Assembly (NCBI GenBank): GCA_039519185.1
Contig: CM076847.1
Span: 70,777,864 to 70,841,863 of the forward strand
From: Astragalus membranaceus
Taxonomy: Eukaryota; Streptophyta; Magnoliopsida; Fabales; Fabaceae
Length of the DNA: 64,000 nucleotides
Reading direction: 5' to 3'
A program made the position numbers and the translations under genes. This document shows positions 20,686 to 30,966 of this stretch, piece by piece; within the stretch, counting starts at the first letter, position 1; each line of letters opens with the position of its first letter. The notes under the pieces are model-generated. The model saw nothing but the letters and a program-made list of their open reading frames with translations, searched no databases and was not told the origin of the DNA.

Positions 20686-22302
20686 ATGGCTGGGAGGAAC
20701 GACGCTGCTCTTGCTGCTGCATTGCAAGCTATGGCTCAGGCTGTGCAGGGTCAGCAGAATGCTGGAGATAATGCTGGTTTTCGGAGTCTGACTACCTTCC
20801 AGAGAGAGAATCCGCCCACCTTTAAGGGCAAATATGATCCAGATGGTGCTATGGCTTGGTTGAAGGAGATCGAGAGGATTTTCAGGGTGATGGACTGTAC
20901 TGTGGAGCAGAAGGTCCGTTTTGGTACCCACATGTTAGCCGAGGAGGCCGACGACTGGTGGTTGGCTACTAGGCAGAGGTTAGAGGCTGTGCAGGAAGAG
21001 ATTACTTGGGAGGTATTCAGCAGGGAATTTCTGAGAAAATATTTTCCTGAAGACGTCCGAGGGAAGAAAGAGATAGAGTTTTTGGAGCTGAAGCAGGGTG
21101 GTATGTCTGTGACTGCTTATGCGGCAAAATTCGTGGAACTAGCAAAATTTTATCCACACTACAGTGAGGCTACAGCTGAATTTTCAAAATGCATCAAATT
21201 TGAGAATGGGTTAAGGCCTGATATTAAAAAGGCCATTGGTTATCAGAAGATTCGGGTGTTCGCAGATCTGGTTGACAGTTGCAGAATCTTCGAGGAGGAC
21301 AGTACTGCTCATTACAAAGCTACTTCTGAGAAAAAGGGTAAGTTTCAGGGTCGAAGCAAGCCGTATGAGGTTCCGGCGGGTAAGAGTTATCAGAAAGCTG
21401 CTGGAGGTAAGGGTTCTAGTGGGGGAGATGCCCCTGCTAGCATTGTCTGTTATAAGTGTGGCAAACCTGGCCACAAGAGTACTACATGCAGGGCTGATGA
21501 AAGGAATTGCTACCGTTGTGGTAAAAAGGGTCATATGGCAGCCGAGTGTAAGGTCAAGGATGTAGTGTGTTTCAACTGTGGTGAGTCTGGGCATATCAGT
21601 ACAAAGTGTACAAAGCCGAAGAAGGAAAGGTCTACCGGGAAGGTATTTGCATTGGCAGGAGAGGAGCCTGATGATGATGATGGTCTGATTAGAGGTACGT
21701 GTTTTATTAATGGTACTTCTCTGAAATCTCTTATTGATACTGGTGCTACCCATTGTTTTATATCTGTTGATTGTTGTAAGAGATTGGGTCTTGTTTTATC
21801 TGCTATGCGTGGGGATATGGTTGTCGATACTCCTGCGAAGGGGTCGGTGATTACGTCCCAGGTGTGTTCTCAGTGTCCCGTGTCGATCTTCGGCAGGGAC
21901 TTTATTGTGAATTTTGTCTGCTTGCCGTTGAGAGGTCTGGATGTAATCTTAGGCATGGACTGGTTAGAGAATAATCACGTTCATATCAACTGTCGTAGCA
22001 AGTCGGTTAGTTTCGGTGAAGAAAGTTCTGTTTTGATATCTGCTGGTCAGTTGAAGAAGTTGAAGAAAGAAGGAGTTCAGTTATTTGCGTTGATGGCTTC
22101 GCTGTCTGCTGAGAGTCAGGCTGTTATTGAAGAACTGAAAGTAGTACGCGAGTTTCCTGAAGTTTTTCCTGATGAAATTCCGGGTGTGCCACCGGAAAGA
22201 GAAGTTGAGTTTTCGATTGATCTTGTACTTGGTACGAGGCCTGTGTCTATGGCACCGTACAGGATGTCAGCGTCGGTGGTTGGAGCTCTTGAAAGATTAT
22301 GA
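20686..22302 (+). CDS. Tekay gag-protease polyprotein, cut by deletion before RT
   Basis: A clean frame from MAGRNDAALAAALQ. The gag domain spans about residues 40-210. Three CCHC zinc knuckles follow (CYKCGKPGHKSTTC, CYRCGKKGHMAAEC, CFNCGESGHISTKC; about residues 258-306), where one is more usual. The aspartic protease motif LIDTGATHCFIS is near residue 350, with LDVILGMDWL downstream. Homology continues to APYRMS (about 22272), where RT should begin; instead the frame enters sequence from the end of RNase H in another phase and stops at 22302. Gag forms particles and protease matures them. Gag-protease could still be made. Confidence 0.88.
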   Translation: MAGRNDAALAAALQAMAQAVQGQQNAGDNAGFRSLTTFQRENPPTFKGKYDPDGAMAWLKEIERIFRVMDCTVEQKVRFGTHMLAEEADDWWLATRQRLEAVQEEITWEVFSREFLRKYFPEDVRGKKEIEFLELKQGGMSVTAYAAKFVELAKFYPHYSEATAEFSKCIKFENGLRPDIKKAIGYQKIRVFADLVDSCRIFEEDSTAHYKATSEKKGKFQGRSKPYEVPAGKSYQKAAGGKGSSGGDAPASIVCYKCGKPGHKSTTCRADERNCYRCGKKGHMAAECKVKDVVCFNCGESGHISTKCTKPKKERSTGKVFALAGEEPDDDDGLIRGTCFINGTSLKSLIDTGATHCFISVDCCKRLGLVLSAMRGDMVVDTPAKGSVITSQVCSQCPVSIFGRDFIVNFVCLPLRGLDVILGMDWLENNHVHINCRSKSVSFGEESSVLISAGQLKKLKKEGVQLFALMASLSAESQAVIEELKVVREFPEVFPDEIPGVPPEREVEFSIDLVLGTRPVSMAPYRMSASVVGALERL

Positions 22303-23971
22303 CTTTGGTTTGAATTATCATCCCGGCAAAGCTAATGTCGTGGCTGATGCTTTAAGCAGAAAGTCTTTGCATATGTCGGCAATGATGGTGAAAGAATTAG
22401 AGCTGATCGAGGAATTCAGGGATTTGAGTTTGGTTTGTAAAATGACACCTCGCAGTGTCAAGCCGGGGATGTTAAGGATCGATAATGATTTCCTGGGCAG
22501 CATCAGGGAAGCTCAGAAGACAGATGTCAAGTTAGTGGATTTAATTAATGGGGTCGGTCAGTCTGAAGATGAAGATTTCAAATTAGATTCCAGTGGTGTG
22601 TTGAGGTTCCGGGGTAGGATCTGTGTTCCGAACGATGAAGAGATGAGAAAGGCAATTTTAGAGGAGGGTCACCGTAGCAAGTTGAGTATCCATCCTGGAG
22701 CGACGAAGATGTATCAAGATCTGAAAAAGATGTTTTGGTGGTATGGTATGAAGAGAGATGTGGCACAGTTTGTGTATGCCTGTTTGACCTGCCAGAAATC
22801 TAAGGTTGAGCATCAAAAGCCTGCAGGGTTAATGCAACCGTTGGAAGTTCCAGAGTGGAAATGGGATAGCATAGCGATGGATTTTGTGACGGGATTACCG
22901 AATACAGTTAAGGGTCATGACGCTATTTGGGTGATCATTGATAGGTTAACGAAGTCCGCTCACTTTATTCCTATTAATATCACTTATCCGGTGTCGAGGT
23001 TAGCAGAGGTCTATGTCAAAGAAATCGTGAAGCTGCACGGTGTTCCGAAGAGTATTGTGTCAGATAGGGATCCGAGGTTCACTTCTGAGTTTTGGAAGAG
23101 TTTGCAAAAGGAATTGGGTTCAAAGTTGAAAATGAGTTCGGCGTATCACCCTCAGACGGATGGTCAGTCGGAAAGAACAATTCAGTCGTTAGAGGATTTG
23201 TTGAGGGCTTGTGTATTGGAACAGCGGGGTTCATGGGATTCCTACCTTGCGTTGATTGAGTTTACCTATAACAACAGTCACCATTCCAGTATCGGGATGG
23301 CACCGTTTGAAGCATTATATGGTCGAAGGTGTAGAACGCCATTGTGTTGGTATGAGTCGGGAGAGAGTGTAGTGTTGGGACCGGAGATTGTCCGGGAGAC
23401 TACAGAGAAGATCAAGATGATCCGTGAAAAGATGAAGGCTTCGCAGAGTCGTCAGAAGAGTTATCATGACAAGCGGAGGAAGGATTTAGAATTTCAGGAG
23501 GGTGAGCATGTGTTCCTGAGGGTTTCTCCTATTACCGGTGTTGGTCGAGCGTTGAAGTCGAAGAAGCTCACTCCTCGATTTGTTGGTCCTTATCAGATTT
23601 CTGAAAGAATCGGAAATGTGGCTTATAGAGTGGCTTTACCGCCAAATCTTTCGAATTTGCACGACGTGTTTCATGTGTCGCAACTTCGGAAGTATGTTTC
23701 GGATCCATCTCATGTGATCCATATGGACGATGTAGAGGTGCGGGATAATCTCACTGTGGAGACGATGCCCGTACGGATTGAGGATCGTGAAGTGAAAGCG
23801 CTTAGAGGCAAAGAGATTGCATTAGTGAAAGTGGTCTGGCTAGGAGCTGCCGGCGAGAGTATGACTTGGGAGCTAGAGAGTAAGATGCGAGAATCCTACC
23901 CAGAGTTGTTTGATCAGGTAAAAATTTCGAGGACGAAATATTCTAAGTGGGGGAGAGTTGTAACACCCTAA
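22268..23971 (+). CDS. Tekay integrase with chromodomain (RNase H tail at its start)
   Basis: After the deletion junction the frame reads the end of RNase H (RRWLELLKDYDFGLNYHPGK, then ADALSRKS) and the full integrase. The HHCC zinc region (H near GHRSKLSIHPG; CLTCQKSK), and the catalytic core with D in MDFVTGLPN, D in VSDRDPRF and E in DGQSERTIQ, are all present. A chromodomain-like C-terminus (VRIEDREVKALRGKEIALVKV, then WLGAAGESMTWE) is typical of chromoviruses, where it targets histone marks. No stops occur in the frame. It has no start codon of its own; before the deletion it was part of a longer pol. Confidence 0.88.
   Translation, partial: QRRWLELLKDYDFGLNYHPGKANVVADALSRKSLHMSAMMVKELELIEEFRDLSLVCKMTPRSVKPGMLRIDNDFLGSIREAQKTDVKLVDLINGVGQSEDEDFKLDSSGVLRFRGRICVPNDEEMRKAILEEGHRSKLSIHPGATKMYQDLKKMFWWYGMKRDVAQFVYACLTCQKSKVEHQKPAGLMQPLEVPEWKWDSIAMDFVTGLPNTVKGHDAIWVIIDRLTKSAHFIPINITYPVSRLAEVYVKEIVKLHGVPKSIVSDRDPRFTSEFWKSLQKELGSKLKMSSAYHPQTDGQSERTIQSLEDLLRACVLEQRGSWDSYLALIEFTYNNSHHSSIGMAPFEALYGRRCRTPLCWYESGESVVLGPEIVRETTEKIKMIREKMKASQSRQKSYHDKRRKDLEFQEGEHVFLRVSPITGVGRALKSKKLTPRFVGPYQISERIGNVAYRVALPPNLSNLHDVFHVSQLRKYVSDPSHVIHMDDVEVRDNLTVETMPVRIEDREVKALRGKEIALVKVVWLGAAGESMTWELESKMRESYPELFDQVKISRTKYSKWGRVVTP
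23943..23957 (+). promoter_or_regulatory. polypurine tract of the Tekay element
   Basis: CTAAGTGGGGGAGAGT lies directly before the 3' LTR and is the usual plus-strand priming site. Confidence 0.8.
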
Positions 23972-24533
23972 AATATTTAATTAATTTATTTAATTAAGTA
24001 TTTGGGGATTTAAATTAATTTATTTGATATAATTTAATTAATTAAAATTTTATTTATTTTGGTGGTATTAGGAGGGAGTGGAGGCGCCACTTGCATGACT
24101 TGGGCTTGAGTGGAAGGCCCAAGCCCATGATCCACAAGTATGCGAAGTGGACTAGTGATTAGGGGGTTAGGGTTTTTGGCTATTGTTGCGAAATTGAAAG
24201 AAAAAGCAAGAGAGAAAGAGAGGAGCGTGAGAAAGAGAAGAGAAAGTCGAACACAAGAGGAGAAGGAGAAGAGGGATCTCGAAGATCAAGAAGAGGGAAG
24301 ATCACCGTTGTTGCTGTGGCTCTGTAGGTGACTGCATCCTAGGCATCGAATACTTCTTCTTGAAAAGGTTAGGGGAGCTCTATCACTCTATCTAATAGAT
24401 CACATGATGGGTCCTAGATCTAGGGTTAGACTAGAATTATTGATGTCTTCTTGATAGGTTGTTGATATTGATCTTTATATATATATATATATGCGAATTG
24501 ATGTGTTCCTTATAGGTTGTTGATGTTGATCTT

Positions 24534-24599
<66 letters not shown>

Positions 24600-24751
24600 A
24601 ATTTGAGGTGTTCTTGATAGGTTGTTGATGTTGATCTTTACATATGTATATATATATATATATATATATGCGAATTGATGCATGCCATGAATTATTTATG
24701 TGTTCTTGATAGGTTATTGATGTTGATTTTTGTGATATGCGAATTGTTGGA

Positions 24752-24815
<64 letters not shown>

Positions 24816-25569
24816 AGTTCTTGATGTGTTCTTGATTTGCGAATTTTGGTATGTGGGAGTGTTGGAGTTTTCGTAAAATTAGGTGAGGGTGTGCATAGGC
24901 GCCTAGGGCGCCAAGGTGATGTGATGATAGTGCTCAAAGGAATTTTTGTTAATTGATTAAACTAAGTGTGAGTTTGAGTGTTGAAAAATATAAGATTTTG
25001 ATGAGTTAAATTGCTAAAAAAAATCAGTTTTAGGTGTTTTGGAAAGTTGCTGGAAAATTGATGATTTTTGGTTGCTGGAAAAATTTGAGTTTTTACACTT
25101 TAAAATTGTTGGGAATCAATTTTTAGTGTTGAAAGGTTGTTGGAAAAAATTCTGGATTGTTGCTGCTGTTTTCTGGGCGCCAAGCGCCTGTGCTGGGCGC
25201 CTGTGGCTTGTTGTGTTGCGCGTGTGTGCGCGCCTGGGCGCTGGGCGCCTGTGGCGTGCTGTGTTGCGTGTGTCTGTGCGCGCCTGGGCGCTGGGCGCCT
25301 GTGGCGTGTTGTGTTGTGCGCCTGGGCGCTGGGCGCCAGTGCGCGTGTTGCCTGGTTGCCTGGGCGCCTAAGGCGCCAATTTCAGACTGTTGCTTGATTT
25401 TTCCCAAACTTATTTTTAACATAACTTTTGACTCAGACGTCCGTTTTGAACGATTCGAAAAGTGTCGTGAAGCTTTTTACGTTGTCTATCTGTGGGTCCA
25501 ATTTTTTTAAAATGAAAAATTGTTATTTTCTGATTGTTTGTGGGCGCCCAAGTGGCTTTCCCCGGTGAT
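23959..25569 (+). repeat. Tekay 3' LTR, left piece
   Basis: Matches 17711-19328 apart from microsatellite lengths and a C-to-A change near 24438. It is broken after GGTGAT by the Athila-like insertion. Confidence 0.95.
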
Positions 25570-27069
25570 TGTTCGCGCTCGTGTGTGTTATAGTCGCAAT
25601 GTCAGTGCAAGTATACACGTCGTACAAGTAATAAAGTGGATAAAAAGTAAGAGATCGTTCCCACGAGGATTGATTAACTTTCAGAGTTCAAGTCTTTAAA
25701 ACACAAGTGAAACAAGTAACAAATCGACACTAAAAGTTGATATTAAGACTAAGAGCATAAATAAAGCAAGTAAATGAGAAGTGGGTGTGAATATGGAAGA
25801 GTATGAGTTGGATTGCTGCATGCAAGTAAATCTCCTCTAGTCAGACGTTATAACGTTTACACGTTAACACGTACAAATGCTATGTTGTATAGACGTTATA
25901 ACGTTTGAACGCTGTTGCAAAAGAGCTGTGCTTTTCAGTCACAAAACGTCAGAGCTTCAAGTACTAGAATTCCTATGTCTAGGTTCTAAGTAGGCCTACT
26001 CCTGTATTTTAAGTACCCACAGCAATGTCCTATGAACTATTATCTGTTCTATGTCTAGACTTAGATAAAAATGCCTAAATGTCTTTAGTGCACCTTTTCA
26101 TTCACATAAATCTTTGAGTTCTTTTCATAGACCATGTCTGTACCTATGAATCTACTTATTTTAAGTGATCAGTTCAAAACAAGTTTGGAAATATTAACAT
26201 GCAAAGATTTAAAGCGCATAAACATCAATACTTCGTAGCATTAGACTAAAGATTCATTACATGCAAAACAACAACCCAACTACAAATGTTTAGCTCATGC
26301 TGAGCATCCTTACAGAAATAAGAGGAGTTAAAATCCAAATACCGTACATAGAGAAAAGGAGACTAAACGCAAAAGATACGCCTAAGTGGCCTTCCTTCAT
26401 GCACGCTGTAAAGACGTTACAACGTCTGAGCTTTACAGTAATGGCTGCGGATGGATATGGAAATTGGGGCCTTGAGAGAATTAAAAATGAAGAAGTCTGT
26501 GTCCAGAACTTCTCTCAGAAAAACTATCTCTGAAAAATGGGGGAAGGTGGATGATGAATGGAGTCGTGTCCCTTCCGCATGGTGCACCCTTGCCTTTTTG
26601 TAGAGAGAGAATAGCCATGGTCAAAAGAGGGTCACATGTTGCTGATGTCATTCCCCCACCTTCCAAGCTTGCTTGCGAGTTGACTCTGCCCTGAAGTGAC
26701 ACCGCACTGCTACAGTGCGTCAGCCGCGTCAGTGCTGAAGAAAGAGAAGATCTTCTTCATTTCCAGATCTCTGGTCATCATTACATGCGCGCCAAAATGA
26801 TATATATTATTTTCTTGCTCTGCTGTCCTTCTTCAGACGTGATGAGAGACGCTGCCACGTTTGGATTACTGCACAAACACAAGAAGCATCAAAACGCTCA
26901 CAAAGGCGCCAATTGGCACCAAAATGCCTAGAACTTGTAATTTAGCCCCTTTCTAACTAAAAGCAATAAACTAACAGAAACTTTACTAGAAACAACCTGC
27001 TATTGCCAGAGAACTTGCATGATTTAACTTTGACTAAGCATAAATAACTCATATAAATATGAGTTATCA
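25570..27069 (-). repeat. Athila-like 3' LTR (left copy)
   Basis: Plus strand TGTTCGCGC...GAGTTATCA; on the element strand it begins TGATAACTC, as do the other Athila-type solo LTRs in the window. It holds motif copies at 25844, 25892, 26413 and a degenerate one at 26848. Confidence 0.97.
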
Positions 27070-27085
27070 CACCCCCAAACTTAAA
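27070..27085 (-). promoter_or_regulatory. polypurine tract of the Athila-like element
   Basis: The minus strand reads AAGTTTGGGGGTG directly before the 3' LTR, the expected position and composition. Confidence 0.8.
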
Positions 27086-28405
27086 CCATTGCTTGTCCCC
27101 AAGCAATTGAAATACAACATATGAAAAGATGCAAGAAACTAAATACACCAATAGTTTACACCCTACTCATCTATTTTTGATTAAAAATTTTCTTCAAGGG
27201 GCTAATTCCTTCAGATTTACACTACACACTCACGCACCAATGCACAATTACATTCTAGATTTATTACTGCTCAAAGTGAGTGTGTGATCTCTGTATCAAT
27301 TCTTTTCCTAGCTAGGTTCAGAACTACCCTAGCCTTCGAAAGAGTGGTTTCCAAATGGTGAGAGTATAACATCTTTCAAAACAAAGAGTAGGCTAACATT
27401 TTCACATAAGACATGAGGGTTATTTGAAGTAGGACAAAGGGTCTTATCTTGGGTGCTAGGACTAGATTTGTGCAAACTACTTCTCTAACTCACACAACGC
27501 AAAACACACACAGCTGCAATCCCTCATTACTGAGCAACTTTTCTCTTTTTCTTCACTTTTGGTTTGGAGCTTTTGTGATTTTCTCCTTTTTGATCTTTTG
27601 GATTTGACACTTTTGGATTGAGATATTTGGGGTACTCAGCATTTGTTTCGGGAAATTGCAGCAAACACAGAGGGCATGTGGATTTTTCCACTTATTTGAA
27701 ACAACACACACTTTTTTTTTGGTCTTTTTGGAGTAGACGTTATAACGTGTATATGAGAGACGCTACAACGCTTGATGACACAGAACACAACACACAAACA
27801 CACACGGCATACGTTATAACGTTACGGGTAGACGTTATAACGCTGCACTCACACTACACATGCACTAATCATCCTACAGTCTTTGCACCCAGCCTTAGTA
27901 CATCCTGATATACCCCCAAACTTTGTTTCTACTGCTACTTTAAGTTTTTAATCAAGTTTTACCATCACCATAGTCAACCAAAACTAGCTTTTTGCATCAC
28001 ATAGTCCCTAGCTAACTAGGTTTTCCTCAAAACAGAGTTTGTGTGGAAGCAGTAATCAATTCTATTCATCTAAGCATGCATCAGCTACTCACACAAATTC
28101 ACACATAGTCATTACTAGATTTAGCCCAAAGAGAAACATTTTTGATGATTAATAGAGTAGGAAAGTAAACTGATTTTGCATTTGATTTCATGCAGACAGG
28201 AAACATAAAAATGATCCTCCCCCCCCCGAACAAAAAGATGAGCAGTGTCCCCACTGCTCACTGATTTTGAAAAATGAGAGAGGAACATTTACACAAAACA
28301 GAAACAAAACAACTACTAACTCTCAAGACGTTGTAACGTCTAGACAGCTATTTATTTGTACTGAAATTGGAAACTAAAACTATTCTACTGCTAAAAGAGG
28401 GCTAC
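27086..28405 (-). other. non-coding stretch between the accessory ORF and 3' LTR, with a palindrome cluster
   Basis: No coding signal. A C9 run occurs near 28219. Copies of the 14-bp palindrome or variants lie at 27736, 27759, 27810, 27831 and 28327. Such a long 3' non-coding region is usual in this group. Confidence 0.7.
27736..27844. repeat. cluster of four GACGTTATAACGT-type palindromes
   Basis: GACGTTATAACGTG (27736), GACGCTACAACGCT (27759), TACGTTATAACGTT (27810) and GACGTTATAACGCT (27831) lie within 109 bp. Other copies in the element: 25844, 25892, 26413, 28327, 28677, 29614, 30821, 32268, 32298, 32855, 34029, 34050, 34908, 35565, 36664, 37067, 37115, 37636; more degenerate copies at 26848, 29010, 29640, 30793, 34929 and 38071. 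Confidence 0.85.
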
Positions 28406-30459
28406 TTACTTGTTCAGAGCACCGGCCCTGAGCCTTCCACTTTGTCTGGCTGGGATGCTTGCTTGCACAGCCTTCTTTTTCTTTTCTTTCTTCTTCTTTT
28501 CTCCTTCACCGTCACCAACATCAACTGAGACTTCAGTTTCCTGGGGCCTCTTTACACTGCTCTCAGCAACTCTTTTCTTTGCTTCCTCCCATGCTTTCTG
28601 CTTTTCCAGCTCTGCAGGATGAATCTGCTGCTGCTCTTTGGGTTCCCCCTGGGCTTTTTCAACCTCTGGCTCATGAGACGTTGTAACGTCTGCAGCTTCC
28701 TCATCAGCAGCAACAGCAGGAGCATTCTCTGAACCACTTGCACCAACAAATGCTGCGCTGGTGGCTGTTGCTGGCTTGTCTTTAGCAGCTTCAGATCTCT
28801 TTTTTACCTGCAACTTTTGCCTTTTGGGTGCAGGAGGATCAACTAGTTGCTCTTCTTCTTCACCATGTCTTGCTTTTTCACTTGCAGCGGCTACTTCACG
28901 CCTTTTCTTCTTCCCAAATGGACTCTGGGTGGGTACAGTCTTGAATCTTTGCCTTTTGGGTGGGGGAATGAGTTGTGGGTCTGGGTTGGTTTCAACAACA
29001 GTTGGTTCAGACGTAGTCACATCTGCACTGGTTACTTCTGGAATGGATGGTTGTGATGGTTCTTTAGTTGGTTCAGGTTGAGTGGGAGTTGGCTTTGAAA
29101 TGGGTTGATCTTTGAGTGTTTGGGGTTGTTTGTCTTTTGGTGATGGAGGTGTGGGTTGGGCTGGTTCTTTGAGTGTTTGGGCTGGTGGAGAGTCAGCCTC
29201 AATATCAGTCTTGTCACTGGAACTTCCTTTCTCTTCTGAATGTGTTTCTTCCTCATCATCACTTAGGATTTCCCTACTCACCTTCTTTGATTCCTCTGCA
29301 TCACTCTCACTGATGCTATCCATATCAGCTGATTTAAGTTCTTCTTCCTCACTACTTACTTTCTTCTGCTCCTTCTTTGCTGGGCTCTTTCTTTTTGTGG
29401 CTGGTTTTCTTGTTTTCTTGACTTTTTCCTTCTTCACTTTCTTGGGGTTCATTGCTGATAGGAGTATGTTGTCTTCATCTTCCTCTTGCATCCAATCTGG
29501 AAGTACTGGTTCTTCAATCACCATCTTGCCTTTTGTTGTATGTGCATTCACCTTCTTTTGCCACTCAAATTGCTCCTTGACAAACTTGGCTAGGCTGTTT
29601 TGCTGGTCTACCAGACGTTGTAACGTCTGCGCATCAACTGACGTGGTAGCATCTGCAGCTCTCTGCCTAGCTTTGAACTTTGTAGAGAATGCCCCCTGGG
29701 GTTCCTCTCTTAGCTCAGATGCTTCAATCTCCACTCCAGCCTCCATGCATAGATCGGTGATTAAACAAGGGAAGTATAGGTGTCCTTCCTGTTCTGCCAT
29801 TTGTTAATCTCTCTGTTGATGAGCTTACCCACTTCAATCTTATCTCTTGACATAATGGCATCAATAGCAATCAGCCTCTCTTTATCAACCCAGAGAGTGT
29901 GGGAAGTGGGTATCAAGCAATGCCTGATGAAATGAAACCAAGCACTGGCCTCATCACAAAGGTATCTCTTCAAAATTTTGAATTCATTCCCATGGTCGCC
30001 TCTTCGCTCCCAAACAGCTCCTTCAACACATATCCTTTCTTTGATTTCAGTCATCTCTGCCACTCCGTAAGTCTTTTGCTTCACCTCAACTGCCTTGCCA
30101 TAGTAACCTAGCCCAAAGTAGTCATTTATGACTCTTACACCAAATTTGACTTCCTCACCTCGTACGATGGAGGTGCTTGAAAGTTCTCCATCGGTTCTTT
30201 CAACGATTCCTTTATAAAAGTCATGCACCAGAGTTGCAATGTATTCCTTTCTGTGAACTACAAATTTCTGCCATCCCAATGCTGCCACTGTTGCGATAAA
30301 GTCAGGATTTGGGTTTTCCAAGCTAAAACCCCTTTCTGGCAGCAAGGCTTTCTTCTTTGAAGGAATGGGGATTTCTGGGTTTGGAACAGAAGAAGAACTT
30401 GGGTTGACGTTCTTTCCTTTACCAGATGATTTTACTGCAGCTTGCTTTGTTTTAGTCAT
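28406..30459 (-). pseudogene. accessory ORF of the Athila-like element (putative plant transposon protein domain), one frameshift
   Basis: It lies downstream of pol, where Athila elements carry an extra or env-like ORF. I chose the ATG at 30459 (MTKTKQAAVKSSGKGK); the open frame begins further up at 30696. The N-terminal half (KKALLPERGFSLENPNPDF to KWQNRK) resembles the domain called putative plant transposon protein (Transposase_32-like), of unknown function. One frameshift near 29785 separates it from a C-terminal half with alternating acidic and lysine-rich blocks and several nuclear-localisation-like patches (KKVKKEKVKKTRK, PPPKRQRFK, GKKKRRE, PAPKRQKLQ). I see no signal peptide or membrane segment, so an envelope function is unlikely. 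Peptides D-V-T-T-S arise where the dispersed palindrome is coding. Function unknown; nuclear action is inferred. Confidence 0.7.
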
Positions 30460-30696
30460 GGTGATTGTATGAGTTTTCTGGAGAGTGGGGGATTTGAGAT
30501 TGAGATTTTCGATTTGGGGTTTGGGAGAAGGTATAAGATTGCGGTTTCTGAAAGTGTATGAAGGTGGTTTTGATGATTGTAACTGGTGTGTGTCTATTGG
30601 GGAGGTTTTATGGGAAGTTGGGAAGTAGGTGGTGGCGTGGGTTTGGGAAAAAGGGGTAACCGTTGGAAGTGACGTCATGGTCACTTTGGCAGTCAC

Positions 30697-30966
30697 GTCT
30701 CAAAAAAAAAAAAAATCATTAAAAATTGTTTCATTTGAAAACTGCTTGACTCATTTTCTTTTCTTTTTCATTTAAAACTTTACCCAGGCAGCGAACGTGA
30801 CAACATCCTAGACACGCAGAGACGTTATAACGTTTTTACTACTTCAGCTCCCATTCCTGCACAAAAATTTAAAGACACAAAATTGCTGGTTAGTTAAAAC
30901 CATTGGGTTGCCTCCCAAGAGCGCTTGCTTTAAGAGTCTTCAGCCAGACTATCCCCTTTTTTGAAT
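30697..30966 (-). other. spacer between integrase and accessory ORF
   Basis: AT-rich, with an A run at about 30702-30714. It contains one perfect-core palindrome (30821) and a degenerate one (30793). The accessory protein may be translated from a separate or spliced RNA; I see no firm splice site. Confidence 0.5.

Noticed and set aside
26297..26702. Small open frames in the Athila LTR (repeated at 37520-37925)
   Set aside because: Duplicated with the LTR and without recognisable domains; they cross regulatory sequence.
28410..29807. Plus-strand open frames opposite the accessory ORF
   Set aside because: Mirror images of the lysine/serine-rich minus-strand coding; composition is Ser/Phe/Leu low complexity.
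28406..30696. Envelope gene of the Athila-like element
   Set aside because: No signal peptide, transmembrane segment or furin-like site is visible; nuclear-type basic patches point elsewhere.
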